Positions 24,771 through 38,660 of a stretch of 64,000 nucleotides of DNA are shown here, in pieces. Location of the stretch: contig NC_091932.1 in the NCBI RefSeq assembly GCF_041260155.1, positions 12,826,441-12,890,440 on the forward strand, read 5' to 3'. The translations under genes were made by a program, and so were the position numbers. A model generated the notes under the pieces. That model saw only the letters and a list, made by a program, of their open reading frames with translations. It was not told the origin of the DNA and made no database searches. Numbering within the stretch: position 1 is the stretch's first letter; each line of letters begins with the position of its first letter. This DNA comes from Ptychodera flava (lineage: Eukaryota; Hemichordata; Enteropneusta; Ptychoderidae).

Positions 24771-26689
24771 GTTGTTTAGCAGTTGAATATACCCCTTTCG
24801 TGTCCGTTGGATGGCGTGTATTCTCCTCAGTGTCCAGATAAGTGTATTTCTTAAATACTCACGCAGCATCCGATACGTTGCTGCTACTTCAACGTGAAAA
24901 CTGACCTGACACTGTCAACAGACCTGAATGTACGTTGTGCCCGAATCTTGAGTCGTGACTTTTTCCTGCTTGCTCCTTATTGAGTTCGCGCATACATAAA
25001 GCGACCCTTAATGTCATGACCTAGATTTATGTGCAACGGACCGCCCCAAACGTGGAACAAAGCCCATATGGGGACAAAAACTCCACAAGAAGTATCAAAC
25101 TTTAGAGGACATTAAAGGTCGCGGCACCTTATAACCAATCACTCAGGCACAAAAATAAACTGTCTACGACAATTACTCTGTGTGTTTGAAATAAGTGTAT
25201 ATGATCATGACAGTATATGCAAGTGTAAGTAAAAAAGAATAATCATACATTCATTTTTTGTTTCAGGTAAAGGCTGATAAAGTGTCAACATGTTTAAGAA
25301 GAGCTCATAAATATGGGGAACTAGGAAGTTTTTATGGTTTCCTGAGTCGTACCCCAGGATATGCATTTGAGTCACTGAGGTTGCGTACTACCACGTACGT
25401 GTGCACGTGCCGATACAGAAAACTAACAATTCGATTTTGAATTTTTAACAGAAAGTAGAAAAGTAAACTTTTATAAGTGCTATAATTCAGTGGAACTCGG
25501 TAAAAGTGAATCTAAAATAAGTGTGCTGTTGTCTGCATGGAATGTTTGTCGTCTGATAAATAAAACTGTTTGATATATTTTGAATGACGTTGATTTCTAA
25601 AACATCGATGCTATATTTCCATTGAGTCACGTGATAGGCTCTGATGGCATGAAGGGTACATGTGGATAGTTGGAGACCTGACAAAGAATGGCACGGCCGC
25701 AAAAAAAATGACTCGTAGTGCCGAGAAAAGTGTGTTCACTTACTTTTCTGAGAACACTAAATATCACCATAGATCGTTTAATATCACAGATTACCTTCAT
25801 CATGAGATCGCCACTTTTTGAGCAATCCAAGACACCACAATTTACCCCACTAAAGCAGTATTAGTTTGTCAAAACAGCCCCAAACTGACCATTTTCTGAC
25901 CCCTGCTGGGAAGACGACAATCTTCAACAGGTTGTTCAACAGATGGTTGTCAAATTTACCTTTTTGACCCTTCTTGAAGGTAGCCCTCTGAAATTATCGC
26001 GCTTGAAATGTTGAGAAAGGTCTTCAAATTCGGTTTCTCGCGTGCATGGCAGTTGTTCAAGGGAATATCAACGAATGTCTATGTCAGTAAAAGTTTTTTC
26101 CCTCTGCCGTTGGCTGACTAGCATAAATCGTGTAAGCTAGCACCCTAGTCATAAAGCATTCGAGTAGAAAGGAAGTTGAACCCTGATGCAATAACAAGCA
26201 TTTCATGATATTTCATAATTATAATAGTTATAACTATTAATTTCATAACTATTAATAGTTCGCCTATGTGCCAACATTAAAATCTAGCCAGCACACAAAG
26301 TGAACTTGTTCACTCATAAGCCTGCCGACTTTAGGTCGCTGGAGGGATATTTATCTCAACACTACCATGGCCGTCGATGGGAAAGTAAATAACAAAGCCT
26401 GAACCTTCATTTGATCTGCTTTCACCCCGTTGTGTCTGATTTTCACCGCAAGGTTTCATTTTAGCGTTGCACTTCGAGTTTGTGCATACTTTTACGATGT
26501 TTCATTTCATGAACATTAGGGCAGAGGGGGTCATCAGTTGACCTATACGGCAAATAACTGCTTCAAAACAGATATGGTCATTTCGTTTTGTTAAAATGAT
26601 GAGGGTTCATGGCCAAAGTTCACAGATTTCCAGGAAAATGAGTGACATACTTGAACGCCCATCTTTATCTTATTGATAGAGAGACAGAC

Positions 26690-26766
<77 letters not shown>

Positions 26767-27824
26767 TGAATTTAGTATCGACAAAAACTTCTCTGAGTAA
26801 CTGATTTCTATATGTAGTTAGTCAAACACTCAAAATCTGAACATTGTTTCTAGATAGACAGAGCATTACTTAGATAAATTCTCGTCTAGATATTTCAATT
26901 TCTTATACTAAACTTAGCCCGATGAAAGTCATCTGTGTAAATCTGAATATTGTGAAATCCAGTACATATAAGTTGTAGGTATTCTGGAGATAATAAAAAC
27001 TATATTAATTTTATAATCGACCTTCTCCTCCTTTAAATCTCTGACTATCGAGTTAATAGAGTTGTAACAATTGTTCGAGAGTGAATACTTATTATTTCAT
27101 ACAAAATGTATAGTTTACACGAAAGTTGGTTCCTTTCTTAAACTTTCCTCTCTCGTTGATCCCTGATTGTGGAATGGAATCTAAAGTGCGTTCAATTTCT
27201 ACAAAATACAGTTGACTTAAAATCAACCATTATTATATACTCATTAACCCGAGAGCAAGTTCTGAAATAAATTTGATATTGATTAATACTCATTAATCGA
27301 AAGTTTTGAAGAGTACTACTAATATTTTGCATTGGCTAAAGACGTTGAATTAGAAAGTATCTGCTCAAGCAATGTTGAGAGATATAAAGAGATATATAAA
27401 GATTCATTGGATTAGTCCCAAGAGTTGATAGTCTATATTCAGTACTGTAAGATGTAGTTTTGTACTCGATAATTTAAAGTAATCTTTTCTTACAATAATA
27501 TCATGTGACGAAGACGTCGTCTCGGTAAAATGTTGTCTGAGACACATGTCACTTTATAAATAAAAAGACCCTTTTTCGATGATTTAAGTTGTCGCCGAGA
27601 AAACTCAGAAGTAGGGATAAGCCGTCATCTTGTCGATTTCTCAGACTAATATCTTATCATTCTGTTTACGAATAACTATTATACTCCAGAATGAGAACGA
27701 GACTGATAAAATGTGAGTGAATCATGAAGAGGAACACTGAGGGTACGATGTAGTTTCTCGTTCAACATCCCAATTGGTAGAATCCCTTTAGATCGCCACA
27801 ATTGTAGTCGTCTTCAGTGGACAA
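24771..27824. other. Intergenic between genes C and D; gene D promoter region
   Basis: Holds the 5' flank of gene D (24.8-25.6 kb, repeated at the other genes) and the 3' flank of gene C. No promoter element is identified. Simple (GATA)n plus (GA)n at 26680-26766. Confidence 0.5.
26680..26766. repeat. (GATA)n/(GA)n microsatellite
   Basis: About twelve GATA units followed by a GA run, at the place where the duplicated flanks carry pure (GA)n. Confidence 0.9.
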
Positions 27825-28416
27825 TTAATCAAAAGTTTCGTAATCAGCGTTTTCTGTAATCTTGTCATCTTCGATGTTGGTTCCACCATTGCTTCGAAGT
27901 GGCTCCCCTCCTTCGTATGCAATATTTTCGACGAAACCTTCTCCTTCTTTCGCAACTTCCCCGCTAGAGATTCCATCTCGTGGCGGGCTGTTATCAGCAG
28001 CCTGGTCAAAACTTTCATAGGCGATATTTGTTTTGAAACCATGATCCTCAGCCTGGGTAGTATTTTGGGCCAGACTCGGTTCTCCTCCTTCGTAAGCTAT
28101 ATTCTCGACGAATCCGCTCACTGACTGCTGTTGAAGAGCGCCCTCACTCTTGTTTCTGTCTTCCAGTTGGTTAGGGGTTTTCTTCGACGTGGTGGTCGTT
28201 AGGGATTGGTATTCACTCTTAGGTACCTTTTCAAGTTCAGTGTAGGAAGATTCTCCAGTGTCTGGCTCTAAGGTATGATAGAACGCTTCTCCCGAGACAC
28301 GGCCGTCGTTGTTATAGCTGGGGGACACCAGAGCTGGCACCTCGACAGAAGACAGAGTTGTGTCGTAAGCCAAATTCTGTAGTGCTACACCAGAGTTCGT
28401 CGCCGAACTTTTCAAT
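27825..28416 (-). CDS. Gene C cytoplasmic tail, ITAM-like with NxxY modules
   Basis: About 197 residues, complete to TAA at 27825-27827. Near the membrane is LQNLAYDTT. Then YHTL, YTEL and YQSL with spacers of 8 and 7 residues (codons at 28200-28280). Then three modules, FVENIAYEGGEP, FKTNIAYESFDQA and FVENIAYEGGEP, and a last ITENADYETFD. The YxxL spacing fits the ITAM rule YxxL/I-x6-8-YxxL/I; NxxY motifs are possible PTB-domain sites. The rest is acidic and probably disordered. Confidence 0.85.
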
Positions 28417-31400
28417 CTAAGAATAAAATAACAGCGATGTAGGCACATCAAACACTTGCCCATATAGGACTTCAGGCGTGAATCGTGAAATTCAACGGCG
28501 TACACTATGTGCTTGTCGATCATTTTGAATAATAGTGTTATGTTTCAAATGCACTTCAAGGTCGGTGATGTTGCTAAGTAGCATGAACTAGAATAGTATA
28601 GGATACATGGAATAGCATTGAGCAGTTTTAAAACTTCTTACCTGAAAGCTTATTAGGTATAATTTTTGTGTTTGTGACTTTTAGTTTTCTTGTCAAATTT
28701 GTTTTTGTTATCTTGTGTGATTGCGCATTTTTTTCTCCTATGTGCAGGTTCACTCCTGGCCACTTTTTTTGCGCATGTATTGTTCTAGCTTTGTCTGTCA
28801 TGTATCATGTTGTTCTGCTTTGTATCAGTTTGTATGTTCATCTGAGGGCCCTGGGGAAGATAAGCATCTTTACTGAAGCTTACCAGGCTACCCTCGTTAA
28901 ACAAGGTTTTAATTAAATAATAAAAATAGAATAGTATACGATAACTAGGCAAGCGAAATTAACAACTTCTGCTATCAGGTATTCCTAGAACGTCATCATA
29001 AACATTACTTTAATTAGTTTTTACCAACAATTGCACCAGCTATAGCTTTGAGAGCTGTGCTAAATGAACCCTTCAAGTGTAAAGAAAAGAATAAAAAAAC
29101 TGCCGACAATACTTTCCGTGTTTTAATCACGGTAAACAAGACTCACACATGCTTGCTACTAACAATGTTGATTGTCGTGGATCATACATAGCTTTCCTTG
29201 ACAATACAACGTCAGTACATGTGTTGTATGTTTCTCTGTGGGCAAAATTTGTACGAATCTGAGGGTTCAATGTCGTTTTGCGAGTACACGACAGTGGCAA
29301 CAACAGTATCCGTACGTTTATAGAAGAGCTCGTCCAATAAACGAACACACGACATACACAGAAGCAACAAACCAACCAAACAAACGCACAGATAGAACAC
29401 CAAAGATCGCTAAAAAGCACTTATTATGGCGTCAAAATGTGTAAAATGCACAAAGGTGCCATCGGACCATTTGTTCAGGAAGTCATATTCTATGAGACTA
29501 ACAGTGCACTTTTCATGCAAGGGTGTACCACATTCTTGCGTCGCAGATTTACAACTACCAACAGGTTCTTTTACCTACCATCAGATTTGGAACCCTCTTT
29601 GAATATCTCAATTAAATAGGTATTTACAGTCATTTAGACCAGGCTTACAAATTTATCGATACCCTAAAAAATCTTTCAAATTCCTCAATTATGTGATCAA
29701 AATTTTCAAGTCCCCCAACTATCATATAGCCGCATATTTATTAGGGATATACGTGCAGATAAAATAAACATGTATTGCACAGTTCTGCTCGCAGATGTTC
29801 GACACAAAATGTCTTTTACGCACACATAAACATTCTGTTATGATTATGGAAATGTTGTCAGCTGTATATAGAGCCACATTCCTACGACAACTTTTAAAAG
29901 GGGTTCATTGTAAATTCATCAGTGGACTTTTTAGATTTATCAGTCTAAGCCGGCTTGGGTTGATCCAAATATGGTTGGGCAGTGGAACCCGCTGAAGAGC
30001 CCCAGTGGACGTCCATGACAGTATGCAAGTTGTTATTTCCTTGCTACACGTTGCCAAATAATGAAAAAACTTAACATGGTGGCCATAAAAGTACAAGACA
30101 TATATGACGTAGACAGACTTTGTTGACAAAATGAATATTGTGTTTCAACATGCTGTGGGGAGACAGCAAGAAACTGTATTTGATACATCGCATAGAAATA
30201 TTGGGAATGTTATCAACAGTTGCAGCTTCCGCCCAATTACAATGCCAACACGTTGTTTTTCTCATGAAAATTCAATGGCTTTTCGAGGTAAAAGTCATGA
30301 AAAGCGACAAAGTGGTTCTAGATTTTGTGTAACTTTTGTGTAATTTTTGTGGAGGGACCGTGTTTTTAATAACATTAGGGAACCACTGGATGACGTAAAC
30401 ATGTTATTCATTTTTCATTGAATTACCTACCAGACAATGGAATCTGAAAATGTAAAAAATATAGGGAACCAAAATATTTTGAGGCCCCACCAAAAACTTA
30501 TGTCCCCCTTACTACCCCCTGAATTTGAAAATCCACCCCGAGTTCCTCCAGTTTCCCCAGCTACCATGGCAGTATTTGTGAATGCAGCCTTGTTGTACAT
30601 ATATTGTTTAATATACTTGCTACATCAAAGCTCTTTGTTACATTAATATTAATAATGATTTCTTGATTTGTATTCATACTCACCGTCTTTTCCTGATGAG
30701 AAAATATAAAATGACGAGTAGGACCAACAAGACAATCACTGCCATGACAGCTCCAATAATAGCTCCTAGTCGTTACAGAATAATAGAAAACTTTTCACTA
30801 CATTCACAATCATAAATTACGTCACGACTCTTTAGCATCAACCGCCAGTTCCCCCTAATCAGTGCAATAAGTCACTTCACCGAGTCTACCAAATCATGCC
30901 GTAAAGTCGCCAACCCTGGCCAATTCATCACTCCTCATATATCGCCTACTCAAGCGTATGCCCTGGCCCCTGCCTTTATGCCAGCTAGTTTTTTGCAATC
31001 CCGCTTCTGTCACAGTGTGTCTATCTGCCTATCCCATGTTGACATACAACTTAATTAAACTTTACTGTAATCATAGACTCTTTTTTACGAGGGTCTATGC
31101 TGTACTATAGAAATCTGAGGGAGTAGAGCAAGACAACATATGAGTAGTAATATACATGAATGGAGATGGCTAATGAACCTTCTTGCGACAAACAACACCA
31201 TAAATCGGAAATTAGTTTTCTTTGCAAACTAAGTCACAAACATTTTCAAATGATTTAAGGTATAATCCGCTTCGTTGAGAGATATATGGCGTCTTAAGCT
31301 TTTATAATACTCTTGCGGTCTAACACTTGGGGCTTATTTTGAAGCTTATGGAGTAAATAGAACGTTCACAAGCTTAGTTTTGTGAAAATTGAAATTTTAA

Positions 31401-34400
31401 TTTTTCCCCATAGAGTTAACATAGGGATGGCGGCCATTTTGAATGTCAAGTGTCAGTAAATATTAGGAAATTTGTACCGTTTTTTGCACGGCGACCCCTG
31501 ACTTTTATTCTTGGTTTCGAAAGGGAATTGTTTAAAGTAGGTTCCGCGTTAAATGTCAACAGACCATAGTCCACTCAACGAAATTCTTTTCTGTTTTTAT
31601 TCGGGGCATATAGGAAATGTTAGGTATTGATACTGCAGATAAGGAGGCTTACCTGTCTGGCTTCTTTGTTTTCTACCGTTTCCATGTCCCGGTACAGGAG
31701 TTGAAATCGTCTGTCCTGGATAATGAGGTGAAGTCCAAGCATCGGTAGGAAGCATAGAGCTACCTGAACGTGATGTCATGTCAACACTTGGATGCAGGGA
31801 ACTGGAGGGTGTCGTTGATGTGCCATCTTCAGGAAATGGGTCAGTTCCCGTTTCTTCGCTCTGGCTCTCACTGTCTGTACTTGAACTTCTTGGATAGACT
31901 GACTCGATCGTTGTTGTCGCCGGACGCGTTGTGATGTATCTTCGCTGAGTCGTTACCTTGTTTGTACTTTTAGGTAAATCCTCTGTACCAGCAGGTGTAG
32001 CGGATGCTACAATACAACACGTCGTAGGAATTATATCTATCATATATTCTAGAATTTTTGAGGGAGTTCCGTCGGCGAAGAGATCGCCTCAGTGAAATTA
32101 CATCAGGAGCACCCATTTTTAATACAACATCCTCTCTAAGTTAGTAAGCAAAGTTGCTGAAGTGCGAAGAATTGTTACTTCGCATGCGTTTTTGTCTATG
32201 TTAAATGGCATTTGTCAGAGGTCGTGATAAAACTTTAAGATTCCTTTAAATCCGAGCTAACTGTTATTATATTAGCGGATAAAAAAACGAGAAAAAACAG
32301 TTCGTGTTGTTTATGAAGAGTAATTGTTTAACATATTTTATAACTTACAAAATCACCACACAAAGACAAAACATGTAATGAAATAATTATAAATAATACA
32401 CTCACATAACAGTTCACATCTATCACCATGGTAACCAGGCTCACATTAACATCGAAAGTCACCATGTTCGTTGGGTGAACAGTATCCTCCATTTTCACAT
32501 CCTTCACCACATTCGCACTGAGTGGGCGACGGTGTGCTGGCACACATGCCATTATTTTCACAAGGATTGCAAACGCAAAAATCTTCAGCACTGACTTTTC
32601 CTGCGAAGCAGAGAGTACAGACACATTTCAAATCATCAGCCTCCATCCAGATAGGTGTCTCCGTTTTCGCCAAGGAAATATACTTCAAAACGGCGAAAGT
32701 TTTCGCAAGTTTTTTACTTTACTGCTCTGACACACAAGATTATGTGAGTTTTCATGCAAGCAGTTACTCCGTTACACTGTCTGCCTGTTCTTCTATGGGT
32801 AGACCACTTTTTAAGCTCATGACTACAAAACTTTCGACAAAACGTGACCAGAACTTAATAGAATCTTCTGTACTTGTATGATTAGAAGACATGACATTAT
32901 GATGTAACTCAACAAAGGAAATATTCCTGTTGTGATGAAGTATTTGCTTAATACTTGATAAATGTGTTTGTAAAATTGACCTAACTTCTATATTTCAAAT
33001 TTAGCATAAATGAGCATTATTGATATACAGAACAGCTGTTCAAGTTGTATCGTAGTATTAGATGACTTTCCGGTACTACATCATGGCTTCGTTTAATTCA
33101 ATGTTGCACCTCATCCCAAATGTTGTTTTAACAGTTTAAACTGAGGGTGGTTGTAATACATTTTGCACTTACTAGAGTCACCCTTAATTATTACTGGTTT
33201 CTCGTTCAAATGATCTGATCACTTTTTTCCTTCTTGATCCACGACACTTACGTATATATTTGTAACAACTTACTGATGAATTCATTTCGTATATTTACAA
33301 TTATTGTTGGAACCGTGGTGAACGCAAAACAAGCATAACATAATCTTTGAAATTTGGCCTTGCTTTAGGAAATATAAATTTTAAACCTTCATCCCAAAGT
33401 TTCTCAAGAATTATATCCTAAAGCTCCGACGTTTCCAAATCCTTTTTATTATGGACATTTTCTTGTCAGCAAATGAATTTCAAAACGAAGCTATATCGAA
33501 AAATAATATCATTTATGCTGTCTGACTTTTAGGTAAGAAGGATAAAGGAAAACTTCTGCATAAAACCGGAACTGCTTACTCATCTTTTACAGCAATTGTT
33601 GAAGAATATCTGAGTTTGTATATTTACTTCTTGATCTACGTGTCAAATTAAATCCTTCTGAAATATTGTCCATTTTCTGTAATGGCGATTGTGGAAATGC
33701 CCTTCATTCTCATTTCTTAAATCGGCAAAAAATCCACTGAACACAAATATTTTCACTCTGCGATATTCGATAAAAGTTGCCAGAGTCGAATAATTAGCAT
33801 CACTCATAAATGATTACTACCCTTTTCAGTAATAGAGCGCGAAGCCACTGCGCGCAGTGAACTGCAATAAAACTGCTCACACTAATTAGTTTCAGCTGTA
33901 GCCAGCTGGCAAAGTCGACGACATTGTATGTCCCATGCAGACAGTTTGTCTGGGGAAGTTGAAATAAAAAAGATTTGTACATGGACCAGTGCATGGTAAT
34001 GTTACATTGTATCTTAATCTTGAACACAGGGTGCCAATCGTAAACTCTCATTTACAACTCGAGCCTCAGACAGAGCTAGTTTTGCCTTTGTACAAACAGA
34101 CTTTTTGGTCTTTATCAAGTAGCCTTGTTCAACACCAAAGTGGCCACGGCTACAGCTGAAACTAATTAGTGTACGCAGTTTTATTGCAGTTCACTGCAGT
34201 GGCTTCGTGCTCTATTACTGCAAATGGTTGTAGAACGTAACTATTGAATTAATCACATTAAATACAGACAGAACTTAAAATATCACTTCGCTGTCCTTTT
34301 TCTTCTATAAATCAAACGAACGTTTGTGCTTCATACCTCACGCTAAAAGTACTATCTTGACGGTTATTATAATGAAGGGCACGTCTACCGAACAATTTAG

Positions 34401-35001
34401 TTTCTTCCAATCAGACGCAACACAATTTTTTTAATTTTCTCAGTCTGGCAAGACATTCTGGAGTGATTGTAAGCGAGGATTGGCGAAGTTTCAGACTCGA
34501 TGACAGCATTTTGTGTCGACGGAGAAATGTAAAAATGAAAATTACCACAACCTATGAGCCTTTTCCATTCTCTCAATTATTGGGTTGTGGTAACGTATAG
34601 CTTTTCAATAACTGCTGAAGAATCACATTTGTAGCGTGAGATCTATACATTTCTACTGGATCAAAATGGCGGCGGTCAATGAAGCATTGCAAGGAGAATA
34701 AGATACCTACATGGCGTTTCGTTAAACTCCATTAAAGTCTTCAGGGTTGTAGTGTGTTGTTGCTCAGAATTTTTGTATCATCTGTGATACAAATTTTTCG
34801 TCACTTTTTTAGTTGTTTAAAGCTTGAATAGGATAAAACAGCTTGTTCTTATCGACGCTACATTTACACCATTCGTGACTCATAACCGTTAGCATTATGA
34901 CTCGCACACTAAACTTGCCCATACTCACCTGCATGTATTATCAACTGTAAGAATAGCGATAAGTGGTACGCGTTGTTCAGCAGCCGAATGTGTCTCTCCA
35001 T
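27825..35001 (-). CDS. Gene C: ITAM-tailed type I receptor, EGF exon decayed
   Basis: Exons 34929-35001 (signal), 31653-32006 (stalk), 30684-30765 (TM) and 27825-28416 (tail) have matching phases and join to 1101 nt, 366 residues with a complete tail. The EGF exon in the first intron carries a stop and frame breaks and is left out of this model. Since signal exon and stalk exon both meet at phase 1, skipping the EGF exon leaves an open reading frame: signal peptide, mucin-like stalk, TM, ITAM/NxxY tail. The tail is close to that of gene D. Transcript evidence would be needed to know whether the short form is made. Confidence 0.7.
28200..28280 (-). other. ITAM-like triple YxxL in gene C tail
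   Basis: YHTL, 8 residues, YTEL, 7 residues, YQSL. Spacing identical to gene D. Confidence 0.75.
28417..30683 (-). other. Gene C intron between TM and tail exons
   Basis: Non-coding. Partly matches the same introns of genes B and D; nothing else recognised. Confidence 0.5.
30684..30765 (-). CDS. Gene C exon, transmembrane helix
   Basis: Phase 1-2 exon of 82 nt encoding AIIGAVMAVIVLLVLLVIL then YFLIRKRR, one helix and a basic stop-transfer end. Acceptor GACTAG, donor GTGAGT. Confidence 0.85.
30766..31652 (-). other. Gene C intron between stalk and TM exons
   Basis: Non-coding; includes at 31.3-31.5 kb a repeat with ATGGCGGCCATTTTGAA also seen inverted at 4.15-4.4 kb. Confidence 0.5.
31653..32006 (-). 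CDS. Gene C exon, Ser/Thr-rich stalk
   Basis: Phase 1-1 exon of 118 codons, with TTRPATTTIES, RSSSTDSESQSEETGT and TSTTPSSSLHPS. Acceptor ATTGTAG, donor GTAAGC. Mucin-like stalk, shared with gene B. Confidence 0.75.
32405..32690 (-). pseudogene. Gene C decayed EGF exon
   Basis: Minus-strand remnant of the third to fifth EGF modules: DDLKCVCTLCFAG, CNPCENNGMCAS, then GCENGGYCSPNEHGDFRC. A TAA at 32446-32448 falls inside the C-x-C of the last module, and the first Cys-rich part is out of frame. The GTGAGT donor is still there. Read as an EGF exon that has lost coding ability. Confidence 0.7.
33827..34220. mobile_element. Hairpin element (about 80-bp inverted arms) in gene C intron 1
   Basis: Left arm 33827-33907 with CTAATTAGTTTCAGCTGTAG, right arm 34141-34220 its reverse complement with few mismatches; about 230 bp between. 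No frame inside. Looks like a miniature inverted-repeat element. Confidence 0.7.
34929..35001 (-). CDS. Gene C exon 1, signal peptide
   Basis: ATG at 35001; encodes MERHIRLLNNAYHLSLFLQL then IIHA and ends in phase 1 before GTGAGT. One residue (Ser for Leu) differs from the gene B exon. Confidence 0.8.
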
Positions 35002-36449
35002 GCCGACCGAACAGCGTACGTTTCCCCTGGTGTAATCAGATTTGTATCCCTAACCTGAACTATCACCAGTCGATACCCTCTGTTGCTACTTGAACGTGAA
35101 AACTCTAATCGCAGAATTCACTTGATGAGTACCCGCACAAACTGCCAGTAGCGGTGAAATGATCCGTAAATGTATCGAATCAGTACCCTGAGTCGTGACC
35201 TGCTTGCTTTCTATGGAGTTCTTGCATACTTAGAAACACTTTATATTGTCATGACCCGGATTCACCTGCATCGGTCGATTTGAATATTAATTTTTATTGG
35301 CAAATATTCAGTTCAGTGGGCCTCGGTAAGACCGAATATACTTCAGGGGTGCTGTTGTCTGTATGGAAAGTCTGTCTGTCTGTCTGACAAAAAGACCAAA
35401 AAAAACCCCAAAAATAAAACAAACTGTTTGAGATCTTGTGAATGACGTTGAATTCCTCAAACATCGATCATGCTACATTTCTGTTGAGTCACGTGATAGG
35501 CTCTGATTGCATGAACGGTACATGTGGATAGTTGGAGACCCGACCAAGAATGGCACAACCGTAGAGTACCACTGGTAAAGCCAGGAAGCGTGTTCAATTA
35601 CTTTTCTGAGAACACTCAATGTCACCCACCATTCATGGCGTTATATCAAAGGTTAACTTCATAAGATCTCCACTTTTTAGCAACTCAAAACACCACATTT
35701 TACATCCCACTAAAGCAGTATTCAGTTTGTCAAAAGAGTCTCCAACTGGCTACTTTACGGCCCCGCTGGGAAGACGGTAAGCTTCAACAGTCCGCCCGGC
35801 TCTCTCTACATGTCTGTTTAAACCTGTTTCTTTTACTGGCTATCGTGAACTTAGTGTCTCCATCGTAGGACTTTTGGTTAAAGTACATAATCGTAACTGT
35901 TTCAAACAGACATGGTTATTCCGTTTTTGCTCACGTGTGTGAACACGTGTGAACACGTGGTTTACCGCTGTCTGTGTGTGTGTCTGTGTGTGTGTATGTG
36001 TGTACATCCATGGTGTGTATGTGTGTGTGTGTGTCTGTCTGTCTGTATACCCGATATCTCAAGAACTGCTGAAGGGATGTCAACCACATTTGGTGCACAG
36101 CTTCAGAATCTAAATGGCAAAAACTGACAAGCTTTTGGTGGGCGTGGCTTGGATATTAATGAAGTTATGAAAGTTTTAATTTTTCTGTTACATGGTTGTC
36201 TATGAGAGAGCTTTCGCTAACGCCACGTGTGACAAGTGAAAACGATCGATTGACGAGATCGACTGTTTGACGGCGCTGTGTAAATGAGATAGTCCGCAAG
36301 GAGGCAAACGTTATTAAGTTGCTTCATAGAACGTAGATTGTTAATCTGCAGGACCGTCAGAGGAATTCAGGTAGGGGTTTAACTCTTTTAAGATGAAGTT
36401 CGAAACTACTTGCGAGTGAGTGGAAACAATATGGCAGATGGTTGGCGTG

Positions 36450-37095
36450 CAGCCGATCGACTCACAGGCGGCCCAAAAATAATTACTGAGTTTTTCTCAC
36501 AGTTTTCTCTATCATTTTCTCTCCTTTTCTTCATGCTCTGACAATGGATATAAAAGTAGACTGATCGGAGTAAATAAAATAATTGGTTATATAACCTAAC
36601 CTAGCCTCTGTGACTCTTTTTTATTTTACACCCCATTACAAGGACATATATCTCTAATACACACATGTTGTAATTAATTAGTCAACACAACTAATTATGC
36701 TAATCCGTGGACTTATCAGGGATTTTATGGGTTGGTCAACATCGCGAAAGATAGGAAAGATTACTAAATTTAATTTACATCTCTATCTTTCCAATGTTGA
36801 CCAATTCTTGATAAGTCCACGAATTAGCATTATTAGTTGTGTTGACTAATGAATTACAAGATGTGTATATGAGAGTTATTAAACGTCCTTGTAATGGGTT
36901 AGTTAAGAGGCTAGGTTAGATTATATAACCGTTTATTTTATTTACTCCGATCAGTCAAAGCATGAAGACACAGTCCCCATGCTATATCCATAGAGGGACT
37001 GTGATGAAGAAAAGGAGAGTAAATGATAGAGAAAACAGTGAGAAAACTCAATAATAAGCTCATTAATACTGTCTGGGTGGCCTGTGATCGACTCA
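36450..37095. mobile_element. Large hairpin element (about 300-bp arms)
   Basis: Two inverted arms around a centre near 36.76 kb: for example CTCACAGTTTTCTCTATCAT on the left against its reverse complement at 37.02-37.05 kb, and ATCCGTGGACTTATCA against TTGATAAGTCCACGAAT. No frame inside; a non-autonomous fold-back element or recent inverted duplication. Confidence 0.75.
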
Positions 37096-38469
37096 GAGCC
37101 GGCGTGACGTGACGTATTCATCAAGACAAACCGTAAATGATCGACGCGCATTGTGGTCCTCACGCAGACAATCTAAACAACGTCACCAGTCTGTCTATTC
37201 TGTTATTCAGAGAAAAAGATTATGGCGCGGTTGATCACACGCAACAGTAAAATCCTTTGTGAGTGTAGATAGTCTGTCCATGGAGGTATAACCACGGTCC
37301 CTCCACAAAATAACCTAGCGAGAAGGAACATGCACTGAAAATAAGCCGATTAACTAGCATTGTATTTTGGGACAGATAATCCCTTTACCTCCTTTCTTTT
37401 TCGTGCCTTGAACTGTTGCTTCCGAGCCGTAAGTTGACATAAATGTGTACACCGTTAGAGTTCGATAAAATATGAAATAAATGTTATCACTATCGTTAAT
37501 CGAACGCCCGCGCACAGATCAAAAATATGCTAATTACTCGTGCACAGTGTTTGTGTTTGCAAACAGTGGGTCAATCAATACAACGCAAGACCGGACTCGA
37601 GAGATGGGTAGTCGCGTTGTTGCCCTTTATTAAAACTCGTTTGTCAGTCAGATTGATCATAAATTTTATAGGGGTTCCACAACTTCGCGCAGAATGCATC
37701 AACTTTCTTGAGTAATTATCAATGTGACTATCAATTTCACGATGAGTTTTAGGCGACGGACTACACGAGACGCCTTAACTCTACGTCATCAAGCTAGACT
37801 CCCAAGGTTACCATTTTGTGCGTATGGAATCTTACCACAGAGACTACTATACCTACTTTTGAGAATATGCGGTGCTGTATCAATGACACCTCACAAAATG
37901 ACTCATAAAACTTGAATTTACCTCCTCATGGTGGTGCGACATATTTAATGTCTTTTTTGAGATTGATTTGATTTTTGAAATTTGCAAAGGTGGAAATAGG
38001 TGGAATGCTAAATCTAAAACTGAAGACAGAAAATTCAATAACATTTTTATTGCCCGTTGTTGGGCAAAATTTCTTCCTTATTGAAACTTGTTATAGAGGT
38101 TCTAAGTGGTGAACATAAATCAGATTTGTTAAAATTTGGTTAATTATTCATATTTTTGGTATATTTCTTCCCTTTTTGGGCTAAGAATTTTAGAATCTCA
38201 TAGCCTGATATTTTTATGCAGTTCACGATGGGCTACATCATGACTCAAATTTGTTGCAGTTATTGGAAAATAGTTCTGATCAAATGGGCGCAATACTGTC
38301 TTATTGGCGGTATTTTTGATACAGTGACATTTTGTTAGCATGTACTTTCTACTGGAACTTTTTTTAACTGTAACTTTTGTGCCACTCAAATTATATTTTT
38401 ATTTTCTTATTTATTTTACAGATTACATCTACAAGACGAAGTCCTGCTACACTACCCAAGAGATTCGTT

Positions 38470-38660
38470 TGGCCGTAAAAAGGCTCACTTTTTGCCGTTT
38501 GAAGGCTAATATTTGGCCGTTTGAAGGCTCACATTTGCACATTTGGGCGTTAGAAAGCTCATATTTGGCTGTTGGAAGGCTCTTATGTGAACATTTGCTG
38601 ATTACAAGGCTCACAGAACGCTCAGACATTTGGCCATTAGAAGGCTCACATTTCGCTATC
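38470..38660. repeat. Degenerate minisatellite
   Basis: Six to seven imperfect units of 22-34 bp around AAGGCTCACATTTGGCCGTT. Open on both strands for about 100 codons only because of the repeat; not a gene. Confidence 0.65.

Noticed and set aside
26680-26766. CRISPR-like or regular spacer array
   Set aside because: Plain GATA/GA microsatellite; no spacer structure, and the DNA is animal.
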